A DNA stretch of 64,000 nucleotides from Caldisericota bacterium (GTDB lineage: Bacteria; Caldisericota; JANLFM01), in assembly GCA_024655865.1 (NCBI GenBank), contig JANLFM010000002.1, positions 83,647 to 147,646 of the forward strand, read 5' to 3'. The position numbers and the translations under genes were made by a program. Below, piece by piece: positions 24,675 through 33,674 of the stretch (position 1 is its first letter; every line of letters starts with the position of its first letter). Below the pieces are notes generated by a model. The model ran no database searches and had not been told where the DNA came from. It was given only the letters and a program-made list of their open reading frames with translations.

Positions 24675-25250
24675 ATGAGAAAAATAGTTATGGGAATTCT
24701 CATTGCCGGATTACTGGTGTCCCTTGGAGTGGGGCTGACCTGGGCGGCTGACAACAGCCAGACCACGAATACTCAAACTTCCAGCACTGTTCAACAGGGA
24801 ACGACCACGGACACCGTGAACTGCCCCGAGTACTTCAGAAGAGGGATGAGGCATCTGGGGGACCTCGAGGAGAGGGCCCAGAACCTGGAAGAGAGAGCAG
24901 CAAACCTGAAAGAAAGAATGCTCTCCGACCTGAAGGATAAATTGGGGTTGACTGATGACCAGATTTCCCAGATTCAGACCGCCATCCAGTCTGCCCAGGA
25001 TACGGTGCAGACCCTTCAGGATCAACTCAAGACAGCTCAGCAGGATCTCAGGGATGCCCTTAAGGCTAACCCCACGGACACAGTGAAGCTGGCCCAGGCT
25101 CAAGAGACAATCGCTTCCTTAGAGAAGCAACTCCTGGACAACCGGGTGCAGACGGCACTGAAGGTCAAGGAAATTGTCGGGCCCGATAAATTCGCGCAGT
25201 TAGACGGCTGCTTCGGCCTTTTCCTCGGGCCTCGCCCATTTGAAAAATAA
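24675..25250 (+). CDS. Exported Spy/CpxP-like coiled-coil protein
   Basis: 191 aa from the ATG at 24675, seven bases after AGGAGGG. A signal peptide (MRKIVMGILIAGLLVSLGVG, cleavage near TWAAD) is followed by a Gln/Thr-rich linker and a long helical region (about 65-165) with heptad-like Leu/Gln pattern including LTDDQISQIQ, the LTxxQ motif of Spy/CpxP-type periplasmic chaperones or metal-stress proteins. Two Cys (residues near 47 and 181) could bind metal or form a disulfide. A strong terminator follows. Function is inferred from motif only. Confidence 0.7.
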   Translation: MRKIVMGILIAGLLVSLGVGLTWAADNSQTTNTQTSSTVQQGTTTDTVNCPEYFRRGMRHLGDLEERAQNLEERAANLKERMLSDLKDKLGLTDDQISQIQTAIQSAQDTVQTLQDQLKTAQQDLRDALKANPTDTVKLAQAQETIASLEKQLLDNRVQTALKVKEIVGPDKFAQLDGCFGLFLGPRPFEK

Positions 25251-25279
25251 CCCCAAACCCCTTTCAAACCTCCTCCTTA

Positions 25280-25313
25280 AATCACGGCCCCGGACGGGGC
25301 CGTGATTCTTTAT
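25280..25313 (+). terminator. Terminator after the Spy-like gene
   Basis: AATCACGGCCCC (25280-25291) and GGGGCCGTGATT (25296-25307) form a 12-bp perfect stem with a GGAC loop, followed by CTTTATT. Confidence 0.75.
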
Positions 25314-25366
25314 TCCCCTGAACTCCATTATAATGTGAGCCAAATCCAGGAAGGAGTGACTTTAAA

Positions 25367-26455
25367 ATGAGGACTGTCCCGGCCAACGATCTCTTGGAGT
25401 TTGCAAAGGTCGTGCTCATCCGCCTTGGGGTTCCGGAAGAGGACGCCCGAATCGTGTCTGATGTCCTGATCCAAGCTGATCTGAGAGGAATTGATTCCCA
25501 CGGCATAGCCCGCCTCAGGCGCTATGTTAAGGGATTAAAGGAAGGATATATTAAACCTGAAGCGGAAATTAAAATAATAAGGGAAACTCCGGTCACAGCA
25601 ACCCTCGATGGAGGTGCAGGGCTGGGCCAGCTCATCTCGGTTAAGGCCATGGAACTTGCCATTAAGAAGGCCAGGGAGAATTTCCTCGGTTTTGTAGCAG
25701 TGCGCAACACAAATCATTTTGGGATCGCGGGGTACTATTCTATGATGGCCTTGAAAGAGGGAATGATCGGTATCTCCACCACTAACTCAGAGGTGTGCAT
25801 TGTTCCTACCTTTGGCGCAAGGGCAATGTTGGGAACGAACCCCATAAGCATTGCTGTTCCCGCCCTGAAGGAGCGTCCTTTCGTCCTGGATATGGCCACA
25901 AGCACTGTGCCCGTGGGGAAGATTGAGGTTTACGATCGCCTGGGAAAATCCCTTCCTGAGGGGTGGGCAGTAGATGAATACGGGGAAAACGCCCGGGACC
26001 CGGCCAGGGTGATCGAAAACGTTTATGGCCACAAAGGGGGTGGGCTCCTCCCTCTGGGTGGCCTGGAAGAGGAATCCGGAGGACACAAAGGGTACGGTCT
26101 GGCGCTGGTCGTGGAGATCTTCAGCGCTTTGCTTCCCGGAGCTCTGTATTCCGAGCTGGTTTACCCTGTTGATGAGGAAGGGCGTCCTCTTCCCCCGAAC
26201 ATCGGCCATTTTTTCGGAGCTATGCGCATAGATGCTTTCCGCGATCCTGAAGAGTTCAGGAAAGATATGGACGATCTCCTGAGGCGCTTGAAAAATTCCC
26301 CAAAGAGAAGAGGGAAAGAACGCATTTACATTCATGGCGAGAAAGAAATGGAAATGGTTCGTTTAAGGGAAAAGGAAGGCATCCCTCTCCTGGACAGAGT
26401 AGTCCGGGATCTCAAGGATATAGCCAGAGATCTGGGAATTGTGCCTCCTTTTTAG
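25367..26455 (+). CDS. Malate/L-lactate dehydrogenase family oxidoreductase
   Basis: 362 aa of the Ldh_2 family (MDH2/ComC/DlgD/AllD), NAD(P)-dependent 2-hydroxyacid or ureidoglycolate dehydrogenases unrelated to classical LDH. Family motifs: DLRGIDSHGIARL with the conserved His near 48, NTNHFGIAGYY with the catalytic His near 118, and GTNPISIAVP plus GGHKGYGLAL. An AAGGAG site precedes the ATG and a TATAAT is at 25329-25334. It stands alone, so the substrate cannot be inferred; malate, lactate or sulfolactate are options. Confidence 0.9.
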   Translation: MRTVPANDLLEFAKVVLIRLGVPEEDARIVSDVLIQADLRGIDSHGIARLRRYVKGLKEGYIKPEAEIKIIRETPVTATLDGGAGLGQLISVKAMELAIKKARENFLGFVAVRNTNHFGIAGYYSMMALKEGMIGISTTNSEVCIVPTFGARAMLGTNPISIAVPALKERPFVLDMATSTVPVGKIEVYDRLGKSLPEGWAVDEYGENARDPARVIENVYGHKGGGLLPLGGLEEESGGHKGYGLALVVEIFSALLPGALYSELVYPVDEEGRPLPPNIGHFFGAMRIDAFRDPEEFRKDMDDLLRRLKNSPKRRGKERIYIHGEKEMEMVRLREKEGIPLLDRVVRDLKDIARDLGIVPPF

Positions 26456-26574
26456 ATAATGACCCTTTGCGGTGATCTCCCGGGTTCTTTTCGATGAGAA
26501 CTCCTTCAAGTAGCCTTCACGATGTGAACGATCAGGAGCACTTAAAAATCCCTCAAAGAAAAAGGTTCCCTTGC

Positions 26575-27057
26575 TTACAGCTTGTACCCGAACCTGCGCA
26601 GGAGCTCCTTCCTCTCCCTGATTTCCTCCTCTCCTTCGACCCCTTTTGTCTTAAACCCGTCAATTACGCCCAGAATCCCCCTCCCCTGTTCATTCTCTGC
26701 GAGAATTATGGTAACCGGGTTGGCTGTGGCGCAAAAGATGCGGCAGACCTCGGGAACCATTTTTATCGCATTGAGGACGTTAATGGGGTAGGCATCCCTG
26801 AGGAAAATAATAAAAGAATGTCCTGCGGCGATTTTCAGGGCGTTTTTCCTGGCAAGTTCAATTAAATCATGGTCGTTCCCGGTCCAGCGCACCAGGCATG
26901 GCCCTGATGATTCACAGAAAGCCAGACCAAACTTAATAAACGGGGATGCACTAATCAGGGCCTCGTGAAGGTCCTCAACGGTCTTAATAAAGTGGGACTG
27001 CCCCAGGATGAAGTTCAACCCTTCCGGATTTTCCACCGTTACGGAGATTAATTCCAC
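26575..27057 (-). CDS. Adenosine-specific kinase-like protein (DUF355)
   Basis: 160 aa. The protein matches the compact adenosine-specific kinase family known from Pyrobaculum PAE2307: [49 protein letters not shown] and a C-terminal [10 protein letters not shown] are the family landmarks. Family members bind adenosine or AMP and may make AMP from adenosine. The start is GTG (27057) eight bases after GGAGG. It is divergent from cutA and unlinked to other nucleotide genes. Confidence 0.88.
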   Translation of the reverse strand: MELISVTVENPEGLNFILGQSHFIKTVEDLHEALISASPFIKFGLAFCESSGPCLVRWTGNDHDLIELARKNALKIAAGHSFIIFLRDAYPINVLNAIKMVPEVCRIFCATANPVTIILAENEQGRGILGVIDGFKTKGVEGEEEIRERKELLRRFGYKL

Positions 27058-27180
27058 AATATCTACCTCCTTTCCTCTTCCCTGTTTATTCTCCAGGAAG
27101 GCCTCGCTTGAGGCAAGAGGGAATGAAAAATATTGATTTCTCCTGATTTAATGCTCACAATAGAGGCGAGGAGGGTCAAA

Positions 27181-27516
27181 ATGAGCTACTGTGTAATCAT
27201 AACCACGACTTCCACAGAGGAGGAAGCCTTAAAGATAGCCGAGTCCCTCGTAGAAATGCGGCTCGTGGCTTGTGCCCAGGTATTAGGGCCAATAGCCAGT
27301 ACTTATATCTGGCAGGATAAGAGGGAAATCTCCAGGGAGTGGCTCTGCCTCTTCAAGACCGAGGAGGAACTTTTCCCCATCATCGAGGAGAAAATCAAAA
27401 GGCTACATTCTTACACTGTCCCCGAAATTGTTTCCTTGCCCATAACCAAAGGGAGCAAAGATTATCTTGCCTGGATAGAAGAGGTCCTCTCCGAAGGGAA
27501 GGAAGGGAAATCTTAA
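27181..27516 (+). CDS. cutA: CutA-type divalent cation tolerance protein
   Basis: 111 aa from the ATG at 27181, which has GGCGAGGAGGG just upstream (an earlier in-frame ATG at 27133 lacks one). VIITTTSTEEEALKIAESLVE, RLVACAQVLGP and SYTVPEIVSLPI are the hallmarks of trimeric CutA1. Its cellular role is uncertain in most organisms despite the copper-tolerance name. It leads a short rightward cluster with an antitoxin-like and a nucleotidyltransferase-like gene. Confidence 0.93.
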   Translation: MSYCVIITTTSTEEEALKIAESLVEMRLVACAQVLGPIASTYIWQDKREISREWLCLFKTEEELFPIIEEKIKRLHSYTVPEIVSLPITKGSKDYLAWIEEVLSEGKEGKS

Positions 27517-27544
27517 AAGAAAAGGCCGAAAACAGAGGGAGAAA

Positions 27545-27766
27545 ATGCTAAAGGTGCGCACGGTAACGGAAGCCAAGAAGAAATTCCTCGAGCTCCTGAA
27601 GGAGGCGGAGGAAAATCCCATCCTGATCACCAGAAAGGGGCAGCCCTCAGTGGTAGTGATGAACGCCGAGCTCTATGAGTCGATTATGGAAACGATCAGG
27701 TTTTACGCCTACCCGGAAATCGCTCGGGCATTAGAGGAATGGGGAAAATCCGAGCAGGAGAAATAG
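27545..27766 (+). CDS. Phd/YefM-type antitoxin, orphan
   Basis: 73 aa. KVRTVTEAKKKFLELLKEAEENPILITRKGQPSVVVMN is the full Phd/YefM DNA-binding dimerisation domain (given here as overlapping motifs TVTEAKKKF and ITRKGQPSVVVM), followed by a short helical tail that would normally bind the toxin. No RelE, Doc or other toxin gene follows; the next gene overlaps by 28 bp and is a nucleotidyltransferase-like protein. It may be a solitary regulator. Confidence 0.8.
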   Translation: MLKVRTVTEAKKKFLELLKEAEENPILITRKGQPSVVVMNAELYESIMETIRFYAYPEIARALEEWGKSEQEK

Positions 27767-28323
27767 AGCTCTTTTTTACCCCTTCCGGGATAGAGGGAAG
27801 GAAAGGGACAGGGTGTTACCTTTTTCCCTACCAGAGGTACTCCCACCTCCCCTTCTTCACTCTGCTTATTCTGGCAGGAAGGGAAAAGGAAGAGGACAAA
27901 GTGCTGCAGATCCTGGAAAGTTATAATCTACCGATTATCAGAGAGATCATCGCCGTAGTGAGCAGGGAAGTGGACTGGAAGAAGTTTCGGGAATGGCCAC
28001 AGTTGAAATTGGTCTACTCAGCGAAACCTGATGATGTGATCTTAACTTCCCTCAAAGATGGGCTCCGGGCTTTAAGTCCAAGGTCTCAAGCGGTGATCCT
28101 CTGCCTGGCGAATAGACCCCTGGTCAGGATAGAGAGCCTGGAAAAGCTCATCAGATCGTCCCTCGAAGAGAAGAAGAACATTTTCGTCCCACTGATCGGG
28201 GGAGAGCCCTCTCACCCGATCATCATTCCCAGGAACACCGCGGTTCAAATGCTCAAAATCAGAAAGGAGATGGGCATCCCCTACTTCAGCAAGAGGTGGA
28301 GGAAAGAGGTACCCTGCGATTGA
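27739..28323 (+). CDS. Degenerate MobA/MocA-like nucleotidyltransferase
   Basis: 194 aa. The C-terminal half resembles MobA-like NTP transferases: AVILCLANRPLVRIESLEKLI corresponds to the LaDqPlv segment (motifs ILCLANRPLV and IESLEKLI), and GEPSHPIIIPR to the GxPGHPvlf segment. The metal-binding Asp of the first motif is Asn here and the N-terminal nucleotide-binding loop LAAGxSxRMG is absent, replaced by FTPSGIEGRKGTG. It therefore looks catalytically altered or inactive. It overlaps the antitoxin gene by 28 bp; the ATG has only a poorly spaced ribosome site. Confidence 0.6.
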   Translation: MGKIRAGEIELFFTPSGIEGRKGTGCYLFPYQRYSHLPFFTLLILAGREKEEDKVLQILESYNLPIIREIIAVVSREVDWKKFREWPQLKLVYSAKPDDVILTSLKDGLRALSPRSQAVILCLANRPLVRIESLEKLIRSSLEEKKNIFVPLIGGEPSHPIIIPRNTAVQMLKIRKEMGIPYFSKRWRKEVPCD

Positions 28324-28324
28324 T

Positions 28325-29386
28325 ATGCCCATCCTGTTGCGAGGGCTTCTTGTTGCTCTCTCAACCCTATCTTTAGGGGGTCTTCTCTGGGTGGGGACGT
28401 TTTTTCTCCCCTACCCCGTTTACCTTGCCGCTTCCTACGCTCTCTTCGCCCTTCTTCTGCTTTTTTCCGCCCTTTTCAAAAGCAAAGAAAGAGGGTTCAT
28501 AGAAAAGCTTTTCCTCTGGGAGGCCCTGCTCCTTTTCCTTTTAATCATGGCGATCCGCCTCCCATCCTACGCCTTGTCCGGGATCCTTTTAGAAAAATTG
28601 CCCGCAATCTTTATGGTCCTCCTTTGGGCTCTCTGGGTGAAGGGATGGAGGGTCTCTTCTCTGGGACTGACCTTTTGGAAATTCCCAGAGCAAGTCCTCG
28701 TAGGCCTGAGCTTCGCGCTGCTTTACTGGATTTTATACCAGGCTACTTTCGCCCTGTACACCTGGGTCACCTCTGGTATTGCCACTTTCTATTTCTTTAA
28801 TTATTCGCAGGATGTTCCCCGGGGAATTCCCCTCGATCCCGTCTCTTTTCTTATCGTCCTCTTCCTCTACTCAAATTTTGCCGAGGAACTCTTTTTTCGC
28901 GGTTTTCTCCTCAAGGAAGTTTACCGGGAAAAAAGGAAAGCACTCTTCTTTTTTCTCCTTCAGGCAGCGCTCTTCAGCCTGTATCACATCAACTACGCCC
29001 TCTTCCCTGGTGAAGGAAAAGGTCTGGACTGGGCCTACCTGGGATTTTATGTCGCCTGGACATTCTTATTCGGAATCGGTTTCGGCTTTGCGTACCTGAT
29101 CTCCGGAAGCGTGATTTCCACGACTATCCTCCATGTCCTGGGAAATGTCATGCAGAGCAACTGGATCCTGCTTTTTTACCCTTTATCACAAAAAGGTTCC
29201 CCCTACCCCCAGGAGACTGCTCTGGCATTCAGGGAATCAATAGTCAGGCCCGCTTTAATTTTGAATGCTTTCCTCTTCGCCCTCGTCCTGGGCATGATCT
29301 GGCTTTTGAGAAGGGGACGTGGAAGAATTGCTCCCGGAGTGAATGCTGCCCCTGGCCAGGGAAGCGAAGACCCCCACTATCGATAG
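28325..29386 (+). CDS. CPBP-family intramembrane metalloprotease
   Basis: 353 aa with about eight membrane segments. The CPBP (Rce1-like) motifs are intact: EELFFRG (EExxxR) near residue 180-186, FSLYHINY (FxxxH) near 218, and HVLGNV near 270. It is likely a CAAX-type or bacteriocin-immunity-type protease. Its ATG follows the previous stop by one base. The 3' end (last 132 bp) overlaps the 3' end of the convergent MFS gene. Confidence 0.87.
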   Translation: MPILLRGLLVALSTLSLGGLLWVGTFFLPYPVYLAASYALFALLLLFSALFKSKERGFIEKLFLWEALLLFLLIMAIRLPSYALSGILLEKLPAIFMVLLWALWVKGWRVSSLGLTFWKFPEQVLVGLSFALLYWILYQATFALYTWVTSGIATFYFFNYSQDVPRGIPLDPVSFLIVLFLYSNFAEELFFRGFLLKEVYREKRKALFFFLLQAALFSLYHINYALFPGEGKGLDWAYLGFYVAWTFLFGIGFGFAYLISGSVISTTILHVLGNVMQSNWILLFYPLSQKGSPYPQETALAFRESIVRPALILNAFLFALVLGMIWLLRRGRGRIAPGVNAAPGQGSEDPHYR

Positions 29387-30700
29387 CCCGGCAAAGAAGG
29401 CAAAAGCGGTCTTGAAGCTGGACAAAAAAGCTCCCGGATTTTCTGAAACCTGAGCGCTGCCCAAAAAGAGGGAAAAGATAAAGGTCACGGTCATGAGGCT
29501 GAAGGATTGGCCCAAAAGCCTGCTTGTCCCCAGAACAGATGATGCTATCCCGTAATTCTCCTTCCTTATGGAGTTCATGACAGCGTTAGTGTTGGGAGCC
29601 GCGAAAAGGCCGAAGCCCAATCCCATCAAAGAAAGGTTTAATATCACAAGCCACAGCGGAGTTTCTTTCCCCATAAAGGAGAATACCAGCAAGGAAAGCC
29701 CAGAAAGGCCCATTCCCAGGGAGGCGATCAAGCGAGGCTCCAGTCGGTCGGAAAGTCGGCCTGAAATGGGAGAAAAGAGTGCCTGGATCAGGGGCTGAGA
29801 AACCATGATTAAGCCCGAGATCTGGGGTGAAAACCCCTTCACCACCTGCAGGTAAAGGGAAAGGAGGACGGCCGTGGAATTCGTAGCAGCGTAATTGATT
29901 AAAGCAGCAAGGTTGGAAAAAGCAAAGGCAATATTCCGGGAAAGCAGTTTTACGTCAAGCAAGGGCCATCTCGTGCGGGATTCCCTTAAAAGGAATAGGA
30001 GAAGGAGAATAACACCACCACAGGCGAGGAGAAGATATCTCCAATCCCGAGCGTTGGAGAGCCCCAGTACCAATAGAACAATGGAGATTCCATAGAGCAG
30101 GGATCCCCCTGCGTCGAACTTTTCCTCGACCAGAGGTCCGGGAATAGAGCCCTTGAGCCAGATGAGCTCGAGGATTAAAGAAACCGTTCCCACAAATGCC
30201 ACAAAGAAAAAGATCGTCCTCCAGCCAAATTGAGTAAAAAATCCTCCCAGCACGGGCCCCAGGGAGAGCCCCAGGTAGATTGAAGCTGTGTTGATTCCCA
30301 GGGCTGCTCCCCGCTTTCCCGGAGGGAAAGCGGCAGAAAGCAGGGCGTTGTTGGAAGCGAAGATCATCGCCGCTCCTGCACCCTGGACCAGGCGCCCGGC
30401 CATCAGAAACCAGAAATTGCTGGCCAGGGCACAGAAGATAGCGGAAATGGAGTAAAGAGCGGTTCCCCAGACAAAAACGGGTTTCAGCCCCCTCATGTCT
30501 CCCCACCTGCCAAAGGGCAAGATAAAGGCTGCCGTGGAGAGGATAAAGCCGGTTACAATCCATGTAAGAAGGGTAGCCGGGATTTGAAACTCCTTCTCAA
30601 TGGAGGGCAGGGCTAAACTTAAGGCAGAAGCCATAAAGGCCGCAAGAAATGAGGTCAATACGCACAAAATGAGGATCGCTCGTTCAGATTGTCTATTCAT
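29255..30700 (-). CDS. MFS drug exporter, DHA2 (14-helix) type
   Basis: 481 aa with 14 hydrophobic segments. Typical EmrB/QacA features: SLALPSIEKEFQIPATLLTWI after helix 1, GRWGDMRGLKPVF loop, VQGAGAAMIFASNNALL helix 4 and the motif C-like SIYLGLSLGPVLGG in helix 5. It exports drugs or metabolites by proton antiport. It starts 15 bp after the stop of the isomerase-like gene on the same strand and overlaps the convergent CPBP gene by 132 bp. The soluble Ser/Asp-rich tail (about 40 residues) lies in the overlap. Confidence 0.85.
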   Translation of the reverse strand: MNRQSERAILILCVLTSFLAAFMASALSLALPSIEKEFQIPATLLTWIVTGFILSTAAFILPFGRWGDMRGLKPVFVWGTALYSISAIFCALASNFWFLMAGRLVQGAGAAMIFASNNALLSAAFPPGKRGAALGINTASIYLGLSLGPVLGGFFTQFGWRTIFFFVAFVGTVSLILELIWLKGSIPGPLVEEKFDAGGSLLYGISIVLLVLGLSNARDWRYLLLACGGVILLLLFLLRESRTRWPLLDVKLLSRNIAFAFSNLAALINYAATNSTAVLLSLYLQVVKGFSPQISGLIMVSQPLIQALFSPISGRLSDRLEPRLIASLGMGLSGLSLLVFSFMGKETPLWLVILNLSLMGLGFGLFAAPNTNAVMNSIRKENYGIASSVLGTSRLLGQSFSLMTVTFIFSLFLGSAQVSENPGAFLSSFKTAFAFFAGLSIVGVFASLARGSIHSGSNSSTSPSQKPDHAQDEGEEESIQN

Positions 30701-30714
30701 AGAAATTTAAAATA

Positions 30715-31923
30715 TCAAAAGTGGCTGAGGTTTTTCAACCCCAAAATAACCGATATCTCCTTCAGTTCCTCGGAAAGGTCACCAGGAGTAATGACCAGAT
30801 GATTGGCCAGAGGAAGGTGTTTGATAAACTCAGCTTCCGGAAGCTTCAAGCTAATTTGCGTGCGGCAGAGGTTTTCCTTTCTTTGCCAGGGCAAAGTTTG
30901 AGCGGAGGAGAAAAAAATACCTTCCAGGGATGGGGCGATTTTACATAAGGTATAAGTGCCCTGAGTAATCACTCCTTCAAGAGCTACGCTTTTTCCGGAT
31001 TCGAAATGAGGGGAAAGGGAGAAGTCACTCGTTAAGCCAGGAGCAACAGTACAATGGGCAAGCACGATCTGATCCCTGTCAATCCAGGCCAGGTTCGCCA
31101 TGAACGAGGGCCTTCCGGAAAGGGCAGAAAGGAGGAGCAAGGTAAGGAGGGAGGGCAAATCTCCTTCACAGGCAGCTGGAACCCCGGAGTTGTTCAAGTT
31201 GGCCAGAGCAAGGCAACCAGTTTGCCCGGTCTGGCCAAGAAGGTCGAAGCAGGAGAGCGCGATCCCGGAGTAGTTTTCCTTTTTCGCCAATTTCTCGATC
31301 ACGGCGCTCAACCTGAGCACTTTAGGAAGACATCCTTTCTCAACGCCCTTCCAGGGACGTGTCAAGTAAATCCCCATATCCTGAACGGGTTCGGATTCGT
31401 TCCAGGATTGAATCAACCATTCAAGGGCGACCCTTTCCACGGAAATATTCCATTTCTGGCGCAATTTCTCCTCATCCAGGTGGCTTCCCACAAGCCAGGA
31501 GGCAGGTTCTCCAATCAGGGCCAGGCGGGCCGAAAGGAATTTGCTCAGGGCTTCCCTTACCTTTACCTTTAAGGGGATCAACTTTTTCAACTCCTCGATC
31601 GTTACAATCTGCACTCTCTTTTTGCTCGCTTCGAGATAAGTGCGGAGCTCCAGGGCTGCAGGAAGAGAATTCATGGCCGGGTGGACTAAAAGGATGTATT
31701 CTCGAGCCTCGATTGCGGCCCCCATTTTTTCCGTGCCTCCCGTGATAAGGAAAAGAATTACAGGACTATCAAAAGAAAGCTTATCTTGAGGATCAACGAG
31801 CAGGGGGAAGAAATTTAAAAAATGAAGTTCCTCCCCAAGCTGAAATCGCACCCTGCTTATAATTTCCGCTATGGTCCGCTCGTTGCCTAAAGGAGACGCT
31901 AAAGGGATTAAGGGGAACTTCAT
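30715..31923 (-). CDS. L-fucose/L-arabinose isomerase-family protein
   Basis: 402 aa. The C-terminal half matches the FucI/AraA C-terminal domain: GVPAACEGDLPSLLTLLLLS, FMANLAWIDRDQIVLAHCT (motifs ANLAWID and VLAHCTVAP). The Glu of ACEGD is the metal-binding residue of the family. The N-terminal domain is short and divergent. Proteins of this sort are annotated as L-fucose isomerase-like; isomerase activity is not certain. It overlaps the HD-GYP gene by 4 bp, an odd operon partner. Confidence 0.75.
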   Translation of the reverse strand: MKFPLIPLASPLGNERTIAEIISRVRFQLGEELHFLNFFPLLVDPQDKLSFDSPVILFLITGGTEKMGAAIEAREYILLVHPAMNSLPAALELRTYLEASKKRVQIVTIEELKKLIPLKVKVREALSKFLSARLALIGEPASWLVGSHLDEEKLRQKWNISVERVALEWLIQSWNESEPVQDMGIYLTRPWKGVEKGCLPKVLRLSAVIEKLAKKENYSGIALSCFDLLGQTGQTGCLALANLNNSGVPAACEGDLPSLLTLLLLSALSGRPSFMANLAWIDRDQIVLAHCTVAPGLTSDFSLSPHFESGKSVALEGVITQGTYTLCKIAPSLEGIFFSSAQTLPWQRKENLCRTQISLKLPEAEFIKHLPLANHLVITPGDLSEELKEISVILGLKNLSHF

Positions 31924-33467
31924 TTTTCCTCCTCAAAAGCAAAAAGCGAGAGGAAGAGCTCCACTACCCTGGGGTCGAACTGGGTGCCGGCGTTCTTCTT
32001 CAACTCGTAGACCGCCACCTCTCGGGGTAAGCTATCCCGATAAGGTCTTTTTTCTCTCATCGCGGAATAGGCATCCACAACCGTTAAAATCCTCACAGGC
32101 ACGGGAATTTCGTAATCTTTGAGTCCATCAGGATAACCCTTCCCGTCCCAGCGCTCGTGGTGCCAGCGAACAAATTTGGCGACATTTGCCAGGCCAGGGA
32201 TGCTAGAGATAATGCGCTCTCCGATTATCGAGTGTTGCTTCATGATCTGCCATTCCTCGGGAGTAAGCCTGTCCGGCTTACGGAGCACGGAATCGGGAAT
32301 ACCAACTTTACCGATGTCGTGGAGCACGGCAGCGTATTGAAGGTCCTCCAGCTCCTCTGAGGAAAGTCCCATCAGGGAACCGATCTTCCGGGTGATCTCC
32401 TGCACGTCCTTGAGGTGGGTTCCTGTATAGCTGTCCTTAGCTTCCACCGCTAGAGAGAGGCTGGTAATCGTGCCGAGAAGGGTGTTCCTCAGCTCTTCTT
32501 GCTTTGCCAGTGCTTCTTCGCGGGAGAGAAAAGCTTGAAGGGCAATAGCTGCTAAATGTCCCGCTATGGTGAGGAAGGAGATGTCCTCCCTTGTTAGTTC
32601 CGTTTTTTTCTGGAAATTTAGGTCAAGGACTCCCAGAAGAATGCCCTGGTAGACTAAGGGGATTCCAAAGTACGTCTTTACAAGAGCTCTGGCGTTTTCG
32701 GGGAACTTAATAAATCTCGGGTCACTGTTCACATCCGGAATATACAGGGGCATACGTTCCAGAGCAGCGTGGCCCGCTCCTCCCTCGCCAATGCGGAAGT
32801 CCTTCTGTAACCCAAACCAGTTAGGTGGCCCCTTTGCCGCCCTGATTTTGAGCACGTCTCCCTCCAGTACCCGGAGGGCCACAAAGGCCTCGGGATACAG
32901 GTAGGAGAGAATTTTAAGAATGGCGGAGAGCGCTTCCTCTAGGGACGGGGAGGAAATAATCTTTTCACTCAAGTTAAGCATTACATCGGGCAAACCGTTC
33001 CCGCTCTCCCCCGTTCTTGCGTTATGACAGAAGAGGAATTGGGAAAGAAGGGAGGACAGAGCTTTAAAGTTTCTCTTCTGGGCCGCAGTAAAATGGAGGT
33101 TGTTCCGAGAAAAGGCAATTATCACTCCCTGTGGCCTGTTCACGCGAATAGGAGCAGCATAGGCATAGCTCCGGGGAAGGCCTGGAACCGCAAGGGCTTC
33201 GCGACTGGAAAAGATTTTTGTGGAATTCAGGGCCGTTTGCACGAATTTTTCCTGAATAAGGAAATCCATAGCCTCGGATTCCAGATTACCCATTGAACTG
33301 ATGCCGTATTCCCACTTGCCACCCCCTTTGAGTAATATGACAACCGCTCTCGCATGAAGGAAGGGTTTGATAACGGCGCAGGCCCGGGAGAGGAATTTCT
33401 CGACATTTCCCTTTTCCAGAGCTCTTTTAAGAGAAGAAAAGATTTTAAGCTCGGGTTTTTCGCTCAC
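31920..33467 (-). CDS. GAF-GAF-HD-GYP signalling protein
   Basis: 515 aa, no membrane segments. Two GAF-like sensory domains (about residues 10-150 and 165-310, the second with FRIGEGGAGHAAL and FGIPLVYQGILLGVL) precede an HD-GYP domain: AAVLHDIGKVGIPD, WHHERWDGKGYPDGL and RILTVVDAYSAM. All metal ligands and the GYP residues are present, so it probably degrades cyclic di-GMP or a related dinucleotide. The start is GTG at 33467. It overlaps the isomerase-like gene and is divergent from the Lon-fusion gene. Confidence 0.93.
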   Translation of the reverse strand: MSEKPELKIFSSLKRALEKGNVEKFLSRACAVIKPFLHARAVVILLKGGGKWEYGISSMGNLESEAMDFLIQEKFVQTALNSTKIFSSREALAVPGLPRSYAYAAPIRVNRPQGVIIAFSRNNLHFTAAQKRNFKALSSLLSQFLFCHNARTGESGNGLPDVMLNLSEKIISSPSLEEALSAILKILSYLYPEAFVALRVLEGDVLKIRAAKGPPNWFGLQKDFRIGEGGAGHAALERMPLYIPDVNSDPRFIKFPENARALVKTYFGIPLVYQGILLGVLDLNFQKKTELTREDISFLTIAGHLAAIALQAFLSREEALAKQEELRNTLLGTITSLSLAVEAKDSYTGTHLKDVQEITRKIGSLMGLSSEELEDLQYAAVLHDIGKVGIPDSVLRKPDRLTPEEWQIMKQHSIIGERIISSIPGLANVAKFVRWHHERWDGKGYPDGLKDYEIPVPVRILTVVDAYSAMREKRPYRDSLPREVAVYELKKNAGTQFDPRVVELFLSLFAFEEEK

Positions 33468-33674
33468 CTTGTCCTTATTTTATCGGAATTTCCAACTTTT
33501 TCTACAATTCTCTGTGGAAATTTGAATTATTCAAGGAAGGAATAGACGGGCGATTCTTGAGGCAATCTTTTCTCCAGAGCCCCTTTCTCTCACAGAAAAT
33601 CGAGGAGCAAAAGGATTAGATCTTCATGGGTACCATGTCGGGATAAACGTTCTGCTATCATTCTATAGGCGGAT

